64,000 nt of DNA from Vogesella margarita (lineage in GTDB: Bacteria > Pseudomonadota > Gammaproteobacteria > Burkholderiales > Chromobacteriaceae), in assembly GCF_028548475.1 (NCBI RefSeq), contig NZ_JAQQLE010000008.1, positions 1 to 64,000 of the forward strand, written 5' to 3'. The translations under genes and the position numbers were made by a program. Below, piece by piece: positions 18,325 to 31,529 of this stretch (positions are counted from its first letter, which is position 1; each line of letters starts with the position of its first letter). The notes beneath the pieces are model-generated. The model ran no database searches. It was not told the origin of the DNA and saw only the letters and a list, made by a program, of their open reading frames with translations.

Positions 18325-19026
18325 TTAGTTCTGGGTGGGTGCCGTTATTTCAAGTACCGTCACCACATTATCGGCAATGCCGAACACGATGTTGCAGCCG
18401 GCCAGACGCATGCCGTAGCGCCGCTGCGGGTCATCCTGGTAGGCGGGGCGCGGATCCTGTGCCAGCACTTCTTCAATCAGCTGCGGCAGCCACGTCGGGG
18501 CTTGCGTCCAGGCTTGCAGCTGCGTACGTGCGCTCTCGCTCCAGCGTACCGTCAGCTGCGGTGGCGGGCCGTCGACGAAGCCGCCGCGGGCGTCGGGCTT
18601 GGCTTCCACAAACGGGATGTAGGGCTTGATGTCCAGCACCGGCGTGCCATCGAGCAGGTCGGCGCCGCTCAGCTGCAGCGTGACACCGTGGCGGGTGTCG
18701 ATGCCCTGCAGTGCCACCAGCGACAGCCCGAGGCCGTTGGGGCGGTGGGTGGCGCGGCTGGCGAACACGCCGACCTTGCTGTTGCCGCCCAGCCGCGGCG
18801 GGCGCACCAGCGGCTGCCAGCCGCGCGCCAGCGTGTCGTGGAACACGAAGGTCAGCCACACGTGGGAGAAGTCTTCCAGTCCGCGCACGCAGTCGGGCTG
18901 GTTGTAGGGCGGCAGCAGTTCCAGCGTGACCGGGGCGGACGGGGCCAGTGCCGGCTGGCGCGGAATGCCGAATTTTTCCTGATACGGCGAGCGGATGATG
19001 CCGACGGGGGTGACTGAATATTCCAT
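18325..19026 (-). CDS. trmO: tRNA (N6-threonylcarbamoyladenosine(37)-N6)-methyltransferase TrmO
   Basis: A 233-residue protein of the TrmO/YaeB (TsaA) family, which adds a methyl group to t6A37 of tRNA-Thr. Family marks: PVGIIRSPYQEKFGIPRQP at the start, DFSHVWLTFVFH, GVFASRATHRPNGLGLS, DLLDGTPVLDIKPYIP, and the C-terminal domain RPAYQDDPQRRYGM. ATG 19026 begins just upstream of the PVGIIRSP motif; the long upstream extension of the frame runs through the motif pair at 19050-19083 into the neighbouring gene and is rejected. Confidence 0.94.
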   Translation of the reverse strand: MEYSVTPVGIIRSPYQEKFGIPRQPALAPSAPVTLELLPPYNQPDCVRGLEDFSHVWLTFVFHDTLARGWQPLVRPPRLGGNSKVGVFASRATHRPNGLGLSLVALQGIDTRHGVTLQLSGADLLDGTPVLDIKPYIPFVEAKPDARGGFVDGPPPQLTVRWSESARTQLQAWTQAPTWLPQLIEEVLAQDPRPAYQDDPQRRYGMRLAGCNIVFGIADNVVTVLEITAPTQN

Positions 19027-19049
19027 CCCGCGATTGTAACAGCGCGCCA

Positions 19050-19083
19050 AAGGTTGGCCGCAAGGTGCAGCGGCGGCCAACCT
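19050..19083. repeat. Inverted pair of the dispersed motif forming a hairpin
   Basis: AAGGTTGGCCGCAA (19050-19063) faces GCGGCCAACCT (19073-19083): an 11-bp perfect stem AGGTTGGCCGC/GCGGCCAACCT with an 11-base loop in the 68-base gap between the GNAT gene and trmO. It probably works as a terminator or attenuator for the minus-strand pair. There is no long T run. Confidence 0.8.
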
Positions 19084-19094
19084 GGCGGTGCGGC

Positions 19095-19847
19095 TCAGCT
19101 GGCGGCGAAGTGCTTCTGGTGGCGCAGGTCGAGGCGGCTCATCGGCAGCAGCATGAAGAAGTCGGCACAGTTGAAATCCGGATCCCACGCCGGCTCGCCG
19201 CACACCCAGGCACCGGCTCGCAGATAGCCCTTGATCAGCGGTGGCAGCGGTGCCGGTGCGGCGTCGTCCTGCACCCGGTACAGCGGCAGGGGCAGGTGCG
19301 GCGTCACCCGCCACTCCGGTGGTGCCAGGTGCTTGCCCTCCAGCTGGCGGTAGAGGCTGACCGCCTGATGACCGCCGTCAGCGAGGCTGACGCTGGCGCA
19401 ACCGGCCAGGTACTGGCCGCCCTGCTGCCGCACGTAGTCGGCGAGGCCGGCCCACAGCATGGCGATGACTGCGCCGCGGCGGTAGTCCTTGTGCACGCAG
19501 GAGCGGCCGACCTCGATCACGTGGTCGCGGATGCCGGCCAGTCGCGACAGCTCGAACTCGTGCTCGGAATACAGTTGCGACAGCTGCCGCGCCCGCTGTG
19601 GTGGCAGCATGCGGTAGGTGCCGACCACCTTGCCGCTGGCGTTGTCCTCCACCAGCAGGTGGTCGCAGAAGGCGTCGTAGTCGTCGCGGTCGATGCCCTC
19701 GGCGGCGGAGGCCAGTTGCGCGCCCATCTCGGTGGCAAACACCTGGTAGCGCAGCTTCTGTGCGCGGCGGATGTCCTTGTCGCTGCGCGCCAGTCGCACG
19801 CTTAGCCGGGGGGCGGTGCTGACCGCCAGTTGTTCGCTCAATTGCAT
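19095..19847 (-). CDS. OlsB-like GNAT N-acyltransferase
   Basis: A 250-residue GNAT-fold protein of the OlsB / hemolysin-like acyltransferase family. Marks: LSVRLARSDKDIRRAQKLRYQVFATEMGA at the start, DHLLVEDNASGKVVGTYRML, EVGRSCVHKDYRRGAVIAMLWAGLADY and CASVSL. Family members acylate ornithine from acyl-ACP to make lyso-ornithine lipid, or act in related lipid steps. The usual OlsA partner is not next to it, so the substrate is not fixed by context. It is followed by trmO after a hairpin of the dispersed motif. Confidence 0.82.
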   Translation of the reverse strand: MQLSEQLAVSTAPRLSVRLARSDKDIRRAQKLRYQVFATEMGAQLASAAEGIDRDDYDAFCDHLLVEDNASGKVVGTYRMLPPQRARQLSQLYSEHEFELSRLAGIRDHVIEVGRSCVHKDYRRGAVIAMLWAGLADYVRQQGGQYLAGCASVSLADGGHQAVSLYRQLEGKHLAPPEWRVTPHLPLPLYRVQDDAAPAPLPPLIKGYLRAGAWVCGEPAWDPDFNCADFFMLLPMSRLDLRHQKHFAAS

Positions 19848-20001
19848 GCTGCATTCCTGTGCGGGGTCGATGGCTGCATGCTAAACGGCGATTCTGACGG
19901 CGCCGTGTCCACACCATGAACGGCGCATGACCGGCCGGTGAAACCCCGATGACAGCCAGGATGATGAAAATCAACGGCTTAGCGCGATGGCGGATTTCGG
20001 T

Positions 20002-20007
20002 TACAAT
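20002..20007 (+). promoter_or_regulatory. Candidate -10 box of the mnmG operon
   Basis: TACAAT lies 109 bases before the mnmG start, with a weak -35-like TTAGCG (19979-19984) 17 bases upstream. The leader that follows carries a full copy of the dispersed motif. The weak -35 keeps confidence low. Confidence 0.4.
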
Positions 20008-20043
20008 GTCCGGTTCTTTCCATAGCCGGGCAGGTGCTGCCGG

Positions 20044-20057
20044 TTGCGGCCAACCTT
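20044..20057 (-). repeat. Dispersed motif copy in the mnmG leader
   Basis: TTGCGGCCAACCTT, a perfect minus-strand copy of AAGGTTGGCCGCAA, lies 59 bases before the mnmG start. Confidence 0.85.
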
Positions 20058-20115
20058 GATACGGTGGCGGCACGGCGGCAACGGCTCACAGTCTTATTTA
20101 GCAGGCGGGCATTTC

Positions 20116-22008
20116 ATGATTTATCCGACGACCTTTGACGTGATCGTGGTGGGCGGCGGCCATGCCGGGACCGAAGCCGCGCTGGCGGCTGCGCGCATGG
20201 GCTGTAACACCTTGCTGCTGACCCACAATATCGAGACGCTGGGGCAGATGTCGTGCAACCCGTCGATCGGAGGCATCGGCAAGGGTCATCTGGTCAAGGA
20301 AGTGGACGCGCTGGGCGGCGCCATGGCGCTGGCCACCGACATCGGCGGCATCCAGTTCCGCACCCTGAACGCCTCCAAGGGCCCGGCGGTGCGCGCCACC
20401 CGCGCCCAGGCCGACCGCGTGCTATATAAAGCGGCCATCCGCGAGATGCTGGAAAACCAGCCCAACCTGACGCTGTTCCAGCAGCCGGTGGACGACCTCT
20501 TGATCGAGGGCGACCGTGTCACTGGCGCCATCACCGCCATCGGCATCACCTTCCGCGGCAAGAGCGTGGTGCTCACCGCCGGCACCTTCCTGTCCGGCAA
20601 GATCCACGTCGGGCTGGAAAACTACAGCGGCGGTCGCGCCGGCGATGCCGCGGCGTCGACGCTGGGCGAGCGCCTGCGCGAACTGAACCTGCCGGTGGGG
20701 CGCCTGAAGACCGGCACCCCGCCGCGTATCGACGGCCGCAGCATCGACTTCAGTGTGATGGAAGCGCAGCCGGGCGACACCCCGGAGCCGGTGTTCTCCT
20801 ATCGCGGCAGCCGCGCGCTGCACCCGAAACAGCTGCCGTGCTGGATCACCCACACCAACGAACGCACCCACGACATCATCCGCAGCGGTTTCGCGCGCAG
20901 CCCGATGTTCACCGGCGTGATCGAAGGCGTCGGCCCGCGCTACTGCCCGTCGATCGAGGACAAGATCAACCGCTTTGCCGACAAGGACAGCCACCAGATC
21001 TTCCTGGAGCCGGAAGGCCTGACCACGCACGAATACTATCCGAACGGGATTTCCACCAGCCTGCCGTTCGACATCCAGCTGGCGGCGGTGCGCTCCATTC
21101 CCGGCCTGGAAAACGCGCACATCTTGCGCCCCGGCTACGCGATCGAGTATGACTACTTCGACCCGCGCGGGCTGAAGTCGACGCTGGAAACCAAGGCCAT
21201 CCACGGCCTGTTCTTTGCCGGTCAGATCAACGGCACCACCGGCTACGAGGAAGCGGCGGCGCAGGGTCTGCTCGCCGGCCTCAACGCCGGCCTCTTCGCC
21301 CGCGAACAGGCGGGTTGGTGCCCGCGTCGCGACGAGGCCTACCTCGGCGTGCTGGTGGACGACCTGTCCACCATGGGCGTGTCCGAGCCATACCGCATGT
21401 TCACCAGCCGTGCCGAGTTCCGCCTGCAGCTGCGCGAGGACAACGCCGACCTGCGCCTGACCGAGGTTGGCCGCAAGCTGGGCCTGGTCGGTGACGCGCA
21501 GTGGGACGCGTTCTGCCGCAAGCGCGACGCGGTGGAGGCGGAAAAGCAGCGCCTGGCCACGCACTACGTGCATCCGGGCAAGCTGCAGCCGGGCGAGGAC
21601 GAGGCGATGTTCGGCCAGAAGCTGGCGCGCGAGTACAGCCTGCACGACCTGCTGAAGCGCCCCAACATCAACTATCGCCAGCTGATGACCCTGTCACAGG
21701 CGGGGGAGGGGGTGGCTGACGAGGTGGTGGCGGAGCAGGTGGAGATCCAGGTCAAGTACCAGGGCTACATCGACCGCCAGAACGAGGAAGTGGCCAAGCG
21801 CGAGCAGCTGGACGACGTCAAGCTGCCGCTGGACATCGACTACGTGCTGGTGAAGGGGCTGTCGAAGGAAGTGTCGCAGAAACTCAACCAGCATCGCCCG
21901 GAGACGCTGGGCCAGGCCTCGCGCATTCAGGGCATCACCCCGGCGGCGATCGCGCTGCTGCTGGTGCACCTCAAGCGCGGCTTCAGCGACGCCCGTCACG
22001 GCGCCTGA
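20116..22008 (+). CDS. mnmG: tRNA uridine-5-carboxymethylaminomethyl modification enzyme MnmG (GidA)
   Basis: A 630-residue FAD enzyme that with MnmE makes cmnm5U at the wobble position of tRNAs. Marks: [21 protein letters not shown] (dinucleotide fold), [67 protein letters not shown] and a complete C-terminal helical domain. ATG 20116 begins 10 residues before the Gly-rich loop, the normal position; the upstream frame from 20044 is rejected. It leads a cluster with rsmG, parA and parB, an order found near the origin in many proteobacteria. A dispersed motif copy is at 21464-21476 (VGRK). Confidence 0.97.
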   Translation: MIYPTTFDVIVVGGGHAGTEAALAAARMGCNTLLLTHNIETLGQMSCNPSIGGIGKGHLVKEVDALGGAMALATDIGGIQFRTLNASKGPAVRATRAQADRVLYKAAIREMLENQPNLTLFQQPVDDLLIEGDRVTGAITAIGITFRGKSVVLTAGTFLSGKIHVGLENYSGGRAGDAAASTLGERLRELNLPVGRLKTGTPPRIDGRSIDFSVMEAQPGDTPEPVFSYRGSRALHPKQLPCWITHTNERTHDIIRSGFARSPMFTGVIEGVGPRYCPSIEDKINRFADKDSHQIFLEPEGLTTHEYYPNGISTSLPFDIQLAAVRSIPGLENAHILRPGYAIEYDYFDPRGLKSTLETKAIHGLFFAGQINGTTGYEEAAAQGLLAGLNAGLFAREQAGWCPRRDEAYLGVLVDDLSTMGVSEPYRMFTSRAEFRLQLREDNADLRLTEVGRKLGLVGDAQWDAFCRKRDAVEAEKQRLATHYVHPGKLQPGEDEAMFGQKLAREYSLHDLLKRPNINYRQLMTLSQAGEGVADEVVAEQVEIQVKYQGYIDRQNEEVAKREQLDDVKLPLDIDYVLVKGLSKEVSQKLNQHRPETLGQASRIQGITPAAIALLLVHLKRGFSDARHGA

Positions 22009-22073
22009 GCGCCAAATTGCTGCACTGCGCTCCGGAGTGCCGACTTCGGGGCGCATTTGTTTTTGATACCCGT

Positions 22074-22079
22074 TACAAT
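22074..22079 (+). promoter_or_regulatory. Candidate -10 box before rsmG
   Basis: TACAAT lies 36 bases before the rsmG ATG in the 106-base gap after mnmG. No convincing -35 box is at the right distance. Confidence 0.3.
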
Positions 22080-22114
22080 CGGGCTATTCGTTTCCAATCA
22101 TTGCCCACTTCATC

Positions 22115-22741
22115 ATGACGCACCACGCAGAACTTACCCAAGGGTTGGCCGCAATCGGCCTGGAGCTGACGCCGGAGCAGATCACTCTGCTGGAGGGCTA
22201 TCTGGGCCTGCTGGCCAAATGGAACCAGACCTACAACCTGACCGCCATCCGCGAGGAAGAGCGCATGGTCAGTTACCACCTGCTCGACAGCCTGACGCTG
22301 GTGCCGCACCTGGCCGGCGGCACGCGCCTGCTCGACGTCGGCTCCGGTGGCGGCATGCCCGGCATCCCGGCGGCGATCGCGCGTCCGGACCTGCAGGTGG
22401 TGGTGCTGGACGCCAACCACAAGAAGACCACCTTCCTGCGCCAGGCGGTGATCGAGCTGAAGCTGCCGAACGTGGAAGTGATCACCGAGCGCGTCGAGGC
22501 CTACCAGCCGGCGCAGAAGTTCGATCGCATCACCAGCCGCGCCTTCTCCGAGCTGGCCGAGTTCGTCAAGCTGTCCAAGCACCTGCTGGCCGACGGCGGC
22601 GAGTTCGTGGCGATGAAGGGGGTGTACCCGTACGAAGAAATCGCGCAGCTGCCGGAAGACTTCGCGGTGTCCGAAGTGTTGCCGCTCTCCGTGCCCGGCC
22701 TTGATGCCGAGCGTCACCTCGTGCGCGTCGTCGCCAAATGA
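22115..22741 (+). CDS. rsmG: 16S rRNA (guanine(527)-N7)-methyltransferase RsmG (GidB)
   Basis: A 208-residue SAM methyltransferase acting on G527 of 16S rRNA. Marks: LLAKWNQTYNLTAIR, HLLDSLTL, LLDVGSGGGMPGIPAAIARPD (SAM loop), VVLDANHKKTTFLRQ and SRAFSEL. Length is normal. The GTTGGCCGCAA motif lies within the N-terminal codons (22142-22154). The stop overlaps the parA start by 4 bases (ATGA), so the two are translated together. Confidence 0.97.
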   Translation: MTHHAELTQGLAAIGLELTPEQITLLEGYLGLLAKWNQTYNLTAIREEERMVSYHLLDSLTLVPHLAGGTRLLDVGSGGGMPGIPAAIARPDLQVVVLDANHKKTTFLRQAVIELKLPNVEVITERVEAYQPAQKFDRITSRAFSELAEFVKLSKHLLADGGEFVAMKGVYPYEEIAQLPEDFAVSEVLPLSVPGLDAERHLVRVVAK

Positions 22742-23529
22742 CGGCACGCATCATCGCGGTCGCCAACCAGAAGGGCGGCGTCGGCAAAACCACCACCGTC
22801 GTCAACCTGGCGGCCAGCCTGGCCGAGCAGGGGCGTCGGGTGTTGATCGTCGATCTCGACCCGCAGGGCAATGCCACCATGGGCAGCGGTATCGACAAGA
22901 GCACGCTGTCGCGCTCGGTCTATCACGTGCTGCTGGCCGAGCACGATATCGGCGAAGTGCTGCAGCCGGCGAAGCAGGGCGGTTACGATGTGCTGCCGGC
23001 CAACCGCGACCTGTCGGCGGCCGAGGTCGAGCTGATGCAGGAACTGGCACGCGAGGCTCGGCTGAAGAACGCGCTGGAGCAGGTTGCGGCCAACTATGAC
23101 TACATCCTGATCGACAGCCCGCCGTCGCTGAACCTGCTGACGCTGAACGGGCTGGTGGCGGCGCAGGGCGTGCTGATCCCGATGGTGTGCGAATACTACG
23201 CGCTGGAAGGGCTGACCGACCTGGTCAACACCCTGCGCAAGGTGCGGCTGGCGGTCAATCCGAAGATCGAGATCATGGGCCTGCTGCGCACCATGTTTGA
23301 TGCCCGCAGCAACCTGTCGCAACAGGTGTCAGAACAGCTGGCGCGCCACTTCGGCGACAAGGTGTTCGATACCGTCATCCCGCGCAACATCCGCCTGGCG
23401 GAGGCGCCCAGTCACGGCCTGCCGGCACTGATCTACGATCGCAACGCCCGCGGTGCCCAGGCTTACATCGCCCTCGCGGCGGAGCTGACTGCCCGTCTCG
23501 AACCGCAAACAACCACAGCAGAACAATAA
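22738..23529 (+). CDS. parA: Chromosome partitioning ATPase ParA (Soj)
   Basis: A 263-residue ParA/MinD-family ATPase. Marks: deviant Walker A KGGVGKTTT with the signature lysine, DLDPQGNATMGSG, YILIDSPPSLNLLTLN (Walker B) and PRNIRLAEAPSHGLP. It has no N-terminal HTH, as expected of a chromosomal (type Ib-like) Soj. It works with ParB and parS sites to separate origins. Two bases separate it from parB. Confidence 0.97.
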   Translation: MTARIIAVANQKGGVGKTTTVVNLAASLAEQGRRVLIVDLDPQGNATMGSGIDKSTLSRSVYHVLLAEHDIGEVLQPAKQGGYDVLPANRDLSAAEVELMQELAREARLKNALEQVAANYDYILIDSPPSLNLLTLNGLVAAQGVLIPMVCEYYALEGLTDLVNTLRKVRLAVNPKIEIMGLLRTMFDARSNLSQQVSEQLARHFGDKVFDTVIPRNIRLAEAPSHGLPALIYDRNARGAQAYIALAAELTARLEPQTTTAEQ

Positions 23530-23531
23530 AG

Positions 23532-24389
23532 ATGGCCAAACTCAAAGGACTGGGCCGCGGTCTTGACGCGCTGCTCTCCACTGTCGAATCCGTTGACGAC
23601 CGCCTGACCGCACTGGCGATCGAGCGCATCCGCCCCGGCAAGTACCAGCCGCGCAGCCAGATCGACGACGTCGCACTGGAAGAGCTGACGGCCTCGATCC
23701 GCGCTCAGGGCGTGATCCAGCCGGTGGTGGTGCGCGAGGTCGGTCTCGGCGACTACGAGCTGATCGCCGGCGAGCGCCGCTGGCGCGCCAGCCGCAAGGC
23801 AGGTCTGGCCGAGATCCCGGCGGTGATCCGCAGCGTGTCCGACGAGGCAGCGCTGGCAATGGGGCTGATCGAGAACATCCAGCGCCAGGAGCTGGACCCG
23901 ATCGAGGAAGCGCGTGGCCTGAAGCGGCTGATCGACGAGTTTGCCCTCACCCACGAGGCCGCCGCCGAGGCGGTCGGCCGTTCGCGTAGCGCGGTCAGCA
24001 ACCTGCTACGGCTGCTGGCGTTGCCGGAGCCGGTGCAGCAGATGCTGCACGACGGTCGCCTGGAAATGGGCCATGCCCGCGCGCTGCTGCCGCTGCCGGT
24101 GCTGGAACAGATCAGCCTGGCGCAACAGATTGCCGCCGACGGCCTGACCGTGCGCGAGGTGGAACAAAAAGCGCAACAGCAGGATGCCAAGGTTGGCCGC
24201 AAGCCTGCCGTGCCGGCACGGCAGGATGCCGACGTGCGCCGGCTGGCGGAAACGCTGTCCGAACAGCTGGGCATGAGCGTCAGTTTGCGCAATGCGGCAC
24301 GCGGCAACGGCAAGCTGATCATCGAATATGCAAATCTGGATGAACTTGACCGGCTGCTGGAAAAACTGCAAGCAAAATCAAAGTCGTGA
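23532..24389 (+). CDS. parB: Chromosome partitioning protein ParB (Spo0J)
   Basis: A 285-residue ParB. Marks: LGRGLDALL at the start, the CTPase/nuclease-like domain IRPGKYQPR...ELTASIRAQGVIQPVVVR...YELIAGERRWRAS (GERRxRA motif), ENIQRQELDPIEEA, the HTH with VGRSRSAVSNLLRLL, and a C-terminal dimer domain ending LDRLLEKLQ. A dispersed motif copy is at 24189-24202 in the linker (KVGRK). I saw no parS-type 16-mer in the window by eye. Confidence 0.97.
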   Translation: MAKLKGLGRGLDALLSTVESVDDRLTALAIERIRPGKYQPRSQIDDVALEELTASIRAQGVIQPVVVREVGLGDYELIAGERRWRASRKAGLAEIPAVIRSVSDEAALAMGLIENIQRQELDPIEEARGLKRLIDEFALTHEAAAEAVGRSRSAVSNLLRLLALPEPVQQMLHDGRLEMGHARALLPLPVLEQISLAQQIAADGLTVREVEQKAQQQDAKVGRKPAVPARQDADVRRLAETLSEQLGMSVSLRNAARGNGKLIIEYANLDELDRLLEKLQAKSKS

Positions 24390-24426
24390 GCCTGATTCTG
24401 GCCATAAACAGCGGAACGAAGCAAAG

Positions 24427-24456
24427 TTGACGCTTTCGTCACGCCAAGCCTATAAT
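24427..24456 (+). promoter_or_regulatory. Sigma70 promoter of the ATP synthase operon
   Basis: TTGACG (24427-24432) and a perfect TATAAT (24451-24456) are 18 bases apart, 24 bases before the atpI start. Confidence 0.85.
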
Positions 24457-24480
24457 CGTCCGATTTTTTACGATTCAGAC

Positions 24481-25666
<1,186 letters not shown>

Positions 25667-25729
25667 TTCAACGATTTTCTTAGTACCTTTTTTCAAACCA
25701 TCCTTGCACTTAGTCTTTAGGAGATTTAA

Positions 25730-26017
<288 letters not shown>

Positions 26018-26066
26018 TTTTTAACGCAAGCGGTTGTTGTCGTAACCCCACTGGAGGAAAACAAGC

Positions 26067-26537
26067 GTGGAATTCAATGCAACACTACTAGGCCAGGCGA
26101 TCACCTTCGCTATCCTGGTATGGTTCACCATGAAGTTTGTTTGGCCTCCGCTTACCAACATGATGGACGAGCGTGCCAAGCGTATTGCTGATGGCTTGGC
26201 CGCTGCAGAGCGTGGCAAACAGGATCTGGAAGCAGCCGAAAAGCGCGTTGCTGACGAACTTCGTCAGGCAAAACAACAAGCTACCGAGCTGATCCTGGCC
26301 GCTGAAAAGCGTGCCAACCAGATCGTGGATGAAGCCAAGGACGCAGCTCGCACCGAAGGTGCAAAGCTGGTGGCGGACGCGAAGGCCCAGATCGATCAGG
26401 AAGTTTTGCGTGCCAAGGAGTCGCTGCGTGAGCAGGTTGCCTCCCTGGCCGTGAACGGCGCGGAAAAGATCCTGCGCAAAGAGATCGATGCAGCCAAGCA
26501 CGCTGATCTGTTAGCTTCCATCAAAGCGGAGTTTTAA
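26067..26537 (+). CDS. atpF: ATP synthase Fo subunit b
   Basis: A 156-residue subunit with one N-terminal membrane helix (about 5-26) followed by a long charged coiled coil, the peripheral stalk. The start is GTG 26067 behind a strong GGAGGA; the first residues [19 protein letters not shown] are typical of the family. Confidence 0.96.
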   Translation: MEFNATLLGQAITFAILVWFTMKFVWPPLTNMMDERAKRIADGLAAAERGKQDLEAAEKRVADELRQAKQQATELILAAEKRANQIVDEAKDAARTEGAKLVADAKAQIDQEVLRAKESLREQVASLAVNGAEKILRKEIDAAKHADLLASIKAEF

Positions 26538-26544
26538 ACAACTC

Positions 26545-27081
26545 ATGGCAGAACTTATTACCGTAGCAAGGCCCTATGCCGAAGCGGTATACAGCCTGGC
26601 CGCCGAGCAGCAGTCGCAGGCCAAATGGTCTGAAGCGCTCGCGTGGCTGGCTGCCATGGTGACAAACCCGGACGTGGCCCAGGTGGTCACCAACCCGAAA
26701 CATACCGCGCAAGAGGTTGAGGCGCTGTTGTTGGACGTGTTGGGTGAACGTGGTAGTGACGACATCAAGAAATTTGTTGTCACCCTCATCGAAAACCGCC
26801 GTCTGACATTGTTACCGGAAATTGCAAGCCAGTTTGAACAGCTGCGAGCCAAGTCCGAGGGAGTCATCGACGCAGTCGTCGAAACGGCTTTCCCGCTGAC
26901 CGAAGCTCAGCAAGCCGATCTGATTGCCGCGCTTACCAAGAAGTATGGCAAGACCGTACGGATTGAAGTGCGCGAAGCTGCCGAGCTTATCGGCGGCGTA
27001 CGCATTCTGGTCGGTGATGACGTGATTGATGCGTCTGTGAGCGGCAAACTGCACGCAATGGCGGCAAGCCTCAAGAATTAG
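26545..27081 (+). CDS. atpH: ATP synthase F1 subunit delta
   Basis: A 178-residue delta (OSCP) subunit linking the stalk to F1. Marks: [12 protein letters not shown] at the N-terminus and [23 protein letters not shown] at the C-terminus. Seven bases separate it from atpF. Confidence 0.96.
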   Translation: MAELITVARPYAEAVYSLAAEQQSQAKWSEALAWLAAMVTNPDVAQVVTNPKHTAQEVEALLLDVLGERGSDDIKKFVVTLIENRRLTLLPEIASQFEQLRAKSEGVIDAVVETAFPLTEAQQADLIAALTKKYGKTVRIEVREAAELIGGVRILVGDDVIDASVSGKLHAMAASLKN

Positions 27082-27089
27082 GAGAGATC

Positions 27090-28631
27090 ATGCAGTTGAA
27101 CCCCTCTGAAATCAGTGACCTGATCAAGGCGAAGATTCAGAACCTGTCCGAAGGCGTAGAGACGCGTACCAAAGGTACCGTGATCTCCGTAACCGACGGT
27201 ATTGTTCGTATCCATGGCCTGACAGACGTGATGCAGGGTGAAATGCTCGAGTTCTCGGGCAACACCTTTGGCCTGGCCATGAACCTGGAGCGTGACTCCG
27301 TTGGTGCCGTGATCCTGGGCGAGTACGAGCACATCTCCGAAGGTCAGGAAGTTAAGTGTACCGGTCGCATTCTGGAAGTGCCGGTTGGTCCTGAGCTGGT
27401 TGGCCGCGTGGTAAACGCGCTGGGTCAGCCGATCGACGGCAAGGGTCCGATCAACGCGACCAAGTCCTCGCCGATCGAGAAGATTGCTCCGGGCGTTATC
27501 GCCCGTCAGTCCGTTTCGCAGCCTATGCAGACCGGCCTGAAGTCCATCGACTCCATGGTGCCGGTTGGCCGTGGCCAGCGTGAGCTGATCATTGGCGACC
27601 GTCAGACAGGCAAGACCGCTGTCGCACTGGACGCGATCGTTAACCAGAAAGGCACCGGCGTTGTCTGCATCTACGTAGCCGTAGGCCAGAAAGCATCGTC
27701 GATCGCCAACGTGGTACGCAAGCTGGAAGAGCACGGTGCGCTGGGTCACACCATCGTTGTTGCCGCGACCGCTTCCGAAGCCGCCGCGCTGCAGTTCATT
27801 GCCCCGTACTCCGGTTGCGCAATGGGCGAATACTTCCGCGACATCGGTGAAGATGCACTGATCGTATACGACGACCTGTCCAAACAGGCTGTTGCCTACC
27901 GTCAGATCTCGCTGCTGCTGCGTCGCCCACCGGGCCGTGAAGCCTATCCTGGCGACGTATTCTACCTGCACTCCCGTCTGCTGGAACGCGCTTCCCGCAT
28001 CAACGAGGACGAAGTAGAGAAGCTGACTGGTGGCGCCGTCAAAGGCAAAACCGGCTCGCTGACCGCACTGCCGATCATCGAAACCCAGGCTGGCGACGTT
28101 TCCGCCTTCGTTCCGACCAACGTGATTTCGATTACCGACGGTCAGATCTTCCTGGAAACCGACCTGTTCAACGCCGGTATCCGTCCTGCGATCAACGCCG
28201 GTATTTCGGTGTCGCGCGTGGGTGGTGCAGCCCAGACCAAAGTCATCAAGAAGCTGGGCGGTGGTATTCGTCTGGCCCTGGCCCAGTACCGCGAACTGGC
28301 TGCGTTCTCGCAGTTTGCTTCCGACCTGGACGAAGCAACCCGCAAGCAGCTGCAGCACGGTGAAGTGGTTACCGAACTGATGAAGCAGAAGCAGTTCTCG
28401 ACCCTGTCGACCGCCGAAATGGCGCTGACACTGTGGTCCGTTAACAAGGGTTACTACGAAGATGTGCCAGTGAAGAGCGCGTTGGCTTTCGAAGCCGCGT
28501 TCCTGGCCTATGTTCGCGCCAACCATGCTGACGTACTGACTGCAACGGATGCGAGCGGTGACCTGTCTGCCGACAACGAAAAAGTACTGGCCTCGGCGAT
28601 CGCGTCGTTCAAGGCTGGCTACAGTTTCTAA
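27090..28631 (+). CDS. atpA: ATP synthase F1 subunit alpha
   Basis: A 513-residue alpha subunit. Marks: [12 protein letters not shown], Walker [10 protein letters not shown] (about 169-177), the [29 protein letters not shown] region, and the signature [11 protein letters not shown]. The 10-base motif core occurs at 27398-27407 (VGR). Confidence 0.98.
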   Translation: MQLNPSEISDLIKAKIQNLSEGVETRTKGTVISVTDGIVRIHGLTDVMQGEMLEFSGNTFGLAMNLERDSVGAVILGEYEHISEGQEVKCTGRILEVPVGPELVGRVVNALGQPIDGKGPINATKSSPIEKIAPGVIARQSVSQPMQTGLKSIDSMVPVGRGQRELIIGDRQTGKTAVALDAIVNQKGTGVVCIYVAVGQKASSIANVVRKLEEHGALGHTIVVAATASEAAALQFIAPYSGCAMGEYFRDIGEDALIVYDDLSKQAVAYRQISLLLRRPPGREAYPGDVFYLHSRLLERASRINEDEVEKLTGGAVKGKTGSLTALPIIETQAGDVSAFVPTNVISITDGQIFLETDLFNAGIRPAINAGISVSRVGGAAQTKVIKKLGGGIRLALAQYRELAAFSQFASDLDEATRKQLQHGEVVTELMKQKQFSTLSTAEMALTLWSVNKGYYEDVPVKSALAFEAAFLAYVRANHADVLTATDASGDLSADNEKVLASAIASFKAGYSF

Positions 28632-28675
28632 ACTGAGTCTTTCGGACAACCTCGAGTTAAAGAAAGGTTCGGGAT

Positions 28676-29542
28676 ATGGCAGTCGGTAAAGAGATTCTCA
28701 CCAAGATCCGAAGCGTGCAGAACACGCAGAAGATCACCCGCGCTATGCAAATGGTGTCAACCTCCAAGATGCGCAAAACGCAAGAGCGTATGCGCGCTGC
28801 CCGTCCTTACGCCGAGAAGGTGCGCTCCGTTATGGCGCACCTGGCTTCGGCCAACACGGATCTGGAGCACCCACTGCTTGCACGTCGTGACGTTATCAAG
28901 CGTGCCGGTATTCTGCTGATCACTTCGGACAAAGGCCTTTGCGGTGGCTTGAACGCCAATACCCTGAAGCGCTTTTATGCCAAAGTCAGCGAACTGCAAG
29001 CGCAAGATGTCGCAGTTGACGTCTGCGCGATCGGCCAGAAAGGCCTTGCAGCCTGCCAGCGCGCCAAACTGAACGTTGTGGCAAGTGCGGTTCAGCTGGG
29101 CGATGTGCCCAAGCTGGAAAAATTGATCGGCCCGCTTACAGTACTGCTGAAACAGTATGCTGAAGGCGAACTGGATGCGGTTTATATCGTGTATTCCCGT
29201 TTCATCAACACGATGAAACAGGAGCCAGCCCTGGAACAACTGTTGCCGTTGACCGACGAGCATATGGTATCGGAGCACACCCATTCGTGGGACTACCTCT
29301 ACGAGCCGAATGCGACCGACGTGATGGAGTTCCTGGTGAAGCGTTATCTGGAGTCCGTGGTGTACCAGTCCGTTGCGGAAAACATTGCTTCCGAGCAAGC
29401 CGCCCGTATGGTCGCCATGAAGGCTGCAACCGATAACGCGGGTAATGCGATCAAGCAACTGCGTCTTGTGTATAACAAGTCGCGTCAGGCAGCAATTACC
29501 AAAGAGCTGTCCGAGATCGTGTCTGGTGCCGCTGCGGTATAA
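28676..29542 (+). CDS. atpG: ATP synthase F1 subunit gamma
   Basis: A 288-residue gamma subunit, the rotating shaft. Marks: [29 protein letters not shown] at the N-terminus, [14 protein letters not shown], and the C-terminal signature [27 protein letters not shown]-type site precedes the ATG. Confidence 0.97.
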   Translation: MAVGKEILTKIRSVQNTQKITRAMQMVSTSKMRKTQERMRAARPYAEKVRSVMAHLASANTDLEHPLLARRDVIKRAGILLITSDKGLCGGLNANTLKRFYAKVSELQAQDVAVDVCAIGQKGLAACQRAKLNVVASAVQLGDVPKLEKLIGPLTVLLKQYAEGELDAVYIVYSRFINTMKQEPALEQLLPLTDEHMVSEHTHSWDYLYEPNATDVMEFLVKRYLESVVYQSVAENIASEQAARMVAMKAATDNAGNAIKQLRLVYNKSRQAAITKELSEIVSGAAAV

Positions 29543-29575
29543 CCGTCGCAGGACTGTAAAAGTTTATTGAGTTAG

Positions 29576-30979
<1,404 letters not shown>

Positions 30980-30994
30980 TCAAGGAGAGGGCTA

Positions 30995-31417
30995 ATGGCC
31001 AAGATGCATGTGGAAGTGGTCAGTACCGAACAGCAGATCTACTCCGGTGAAGCCGAATTTCTGGTGGCACCGGCTCAGGAAGGCGAGATCGGTATCTATC
31101 CACGTCACGTGCCGCTGTTGACCCGTATCAAACCAGGCCTGTTGCGTTTGACAGTGCCTGGTTCCAAGGAAGAAGTGCTGGTGGCGGTATCGGGTGGCAT
31201 GATGGAAGTGCAACCTAACCACATCACGGTTCTTGCGGATACGGCGATTCGCGGCGAGGATCTCGACGAAGCGCGTGCGGCAGAAGCCAAGCGTACTGCT
31301 GAGGATGCCCTCAAGCATGCGGCCAGTGATCAAGACACGGCGAAAGCACAAGCTGCTCTGGCTTCTGCGATTGCCCAGCTCAAGGCACTGGAGTATCTGC
31401 GCAAGCGCGTGCACTAA
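30995..31417 (+). CDS. atpC: ATP synthase F1 subunit epsilon
   Basis: A 140-residue epsilon subunit: an N-terminal beta sandwich ([36 protein letters not shown]) and a C-terminal helical hairpin that can block rotation. It is the last gene of the operon and is followed by a terminator. Confidence 0.97.
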   Translation: MAKMHVEVVSTEQQIYSGEAEFLVAPAQEGEIGIYPRHVPLLTRIKPGLLRLTVPGSKEEVLVAVSGGMMEVQPNHITVLADTAIRGEDLDEARAAEAKRTAEDALKHAASDQDTAKAQAALASAIAQLKALEYLRKRVH

Positions 31418-31443
31418 GCGCGTCAGCGTTTGCTGTATAGTTC

Positions 31444-31471
31444 AGGCTGTCACTCCGGTGACAGCCTTTTT
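31444..31471 (+). terminator. Terminator of the atp operon
   Basis: AGGCTGTCAC and GTGACAGCCT form a perfect 10-bp stem over TCCG, followed by TTTTT. Confidence 0.92.
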
Positions 31472-31529
31472 CATTTATGGAAAGACAGGCATAATCACCG
31501 CCTCGCAATTGTCATTATCTGGACTGTTC

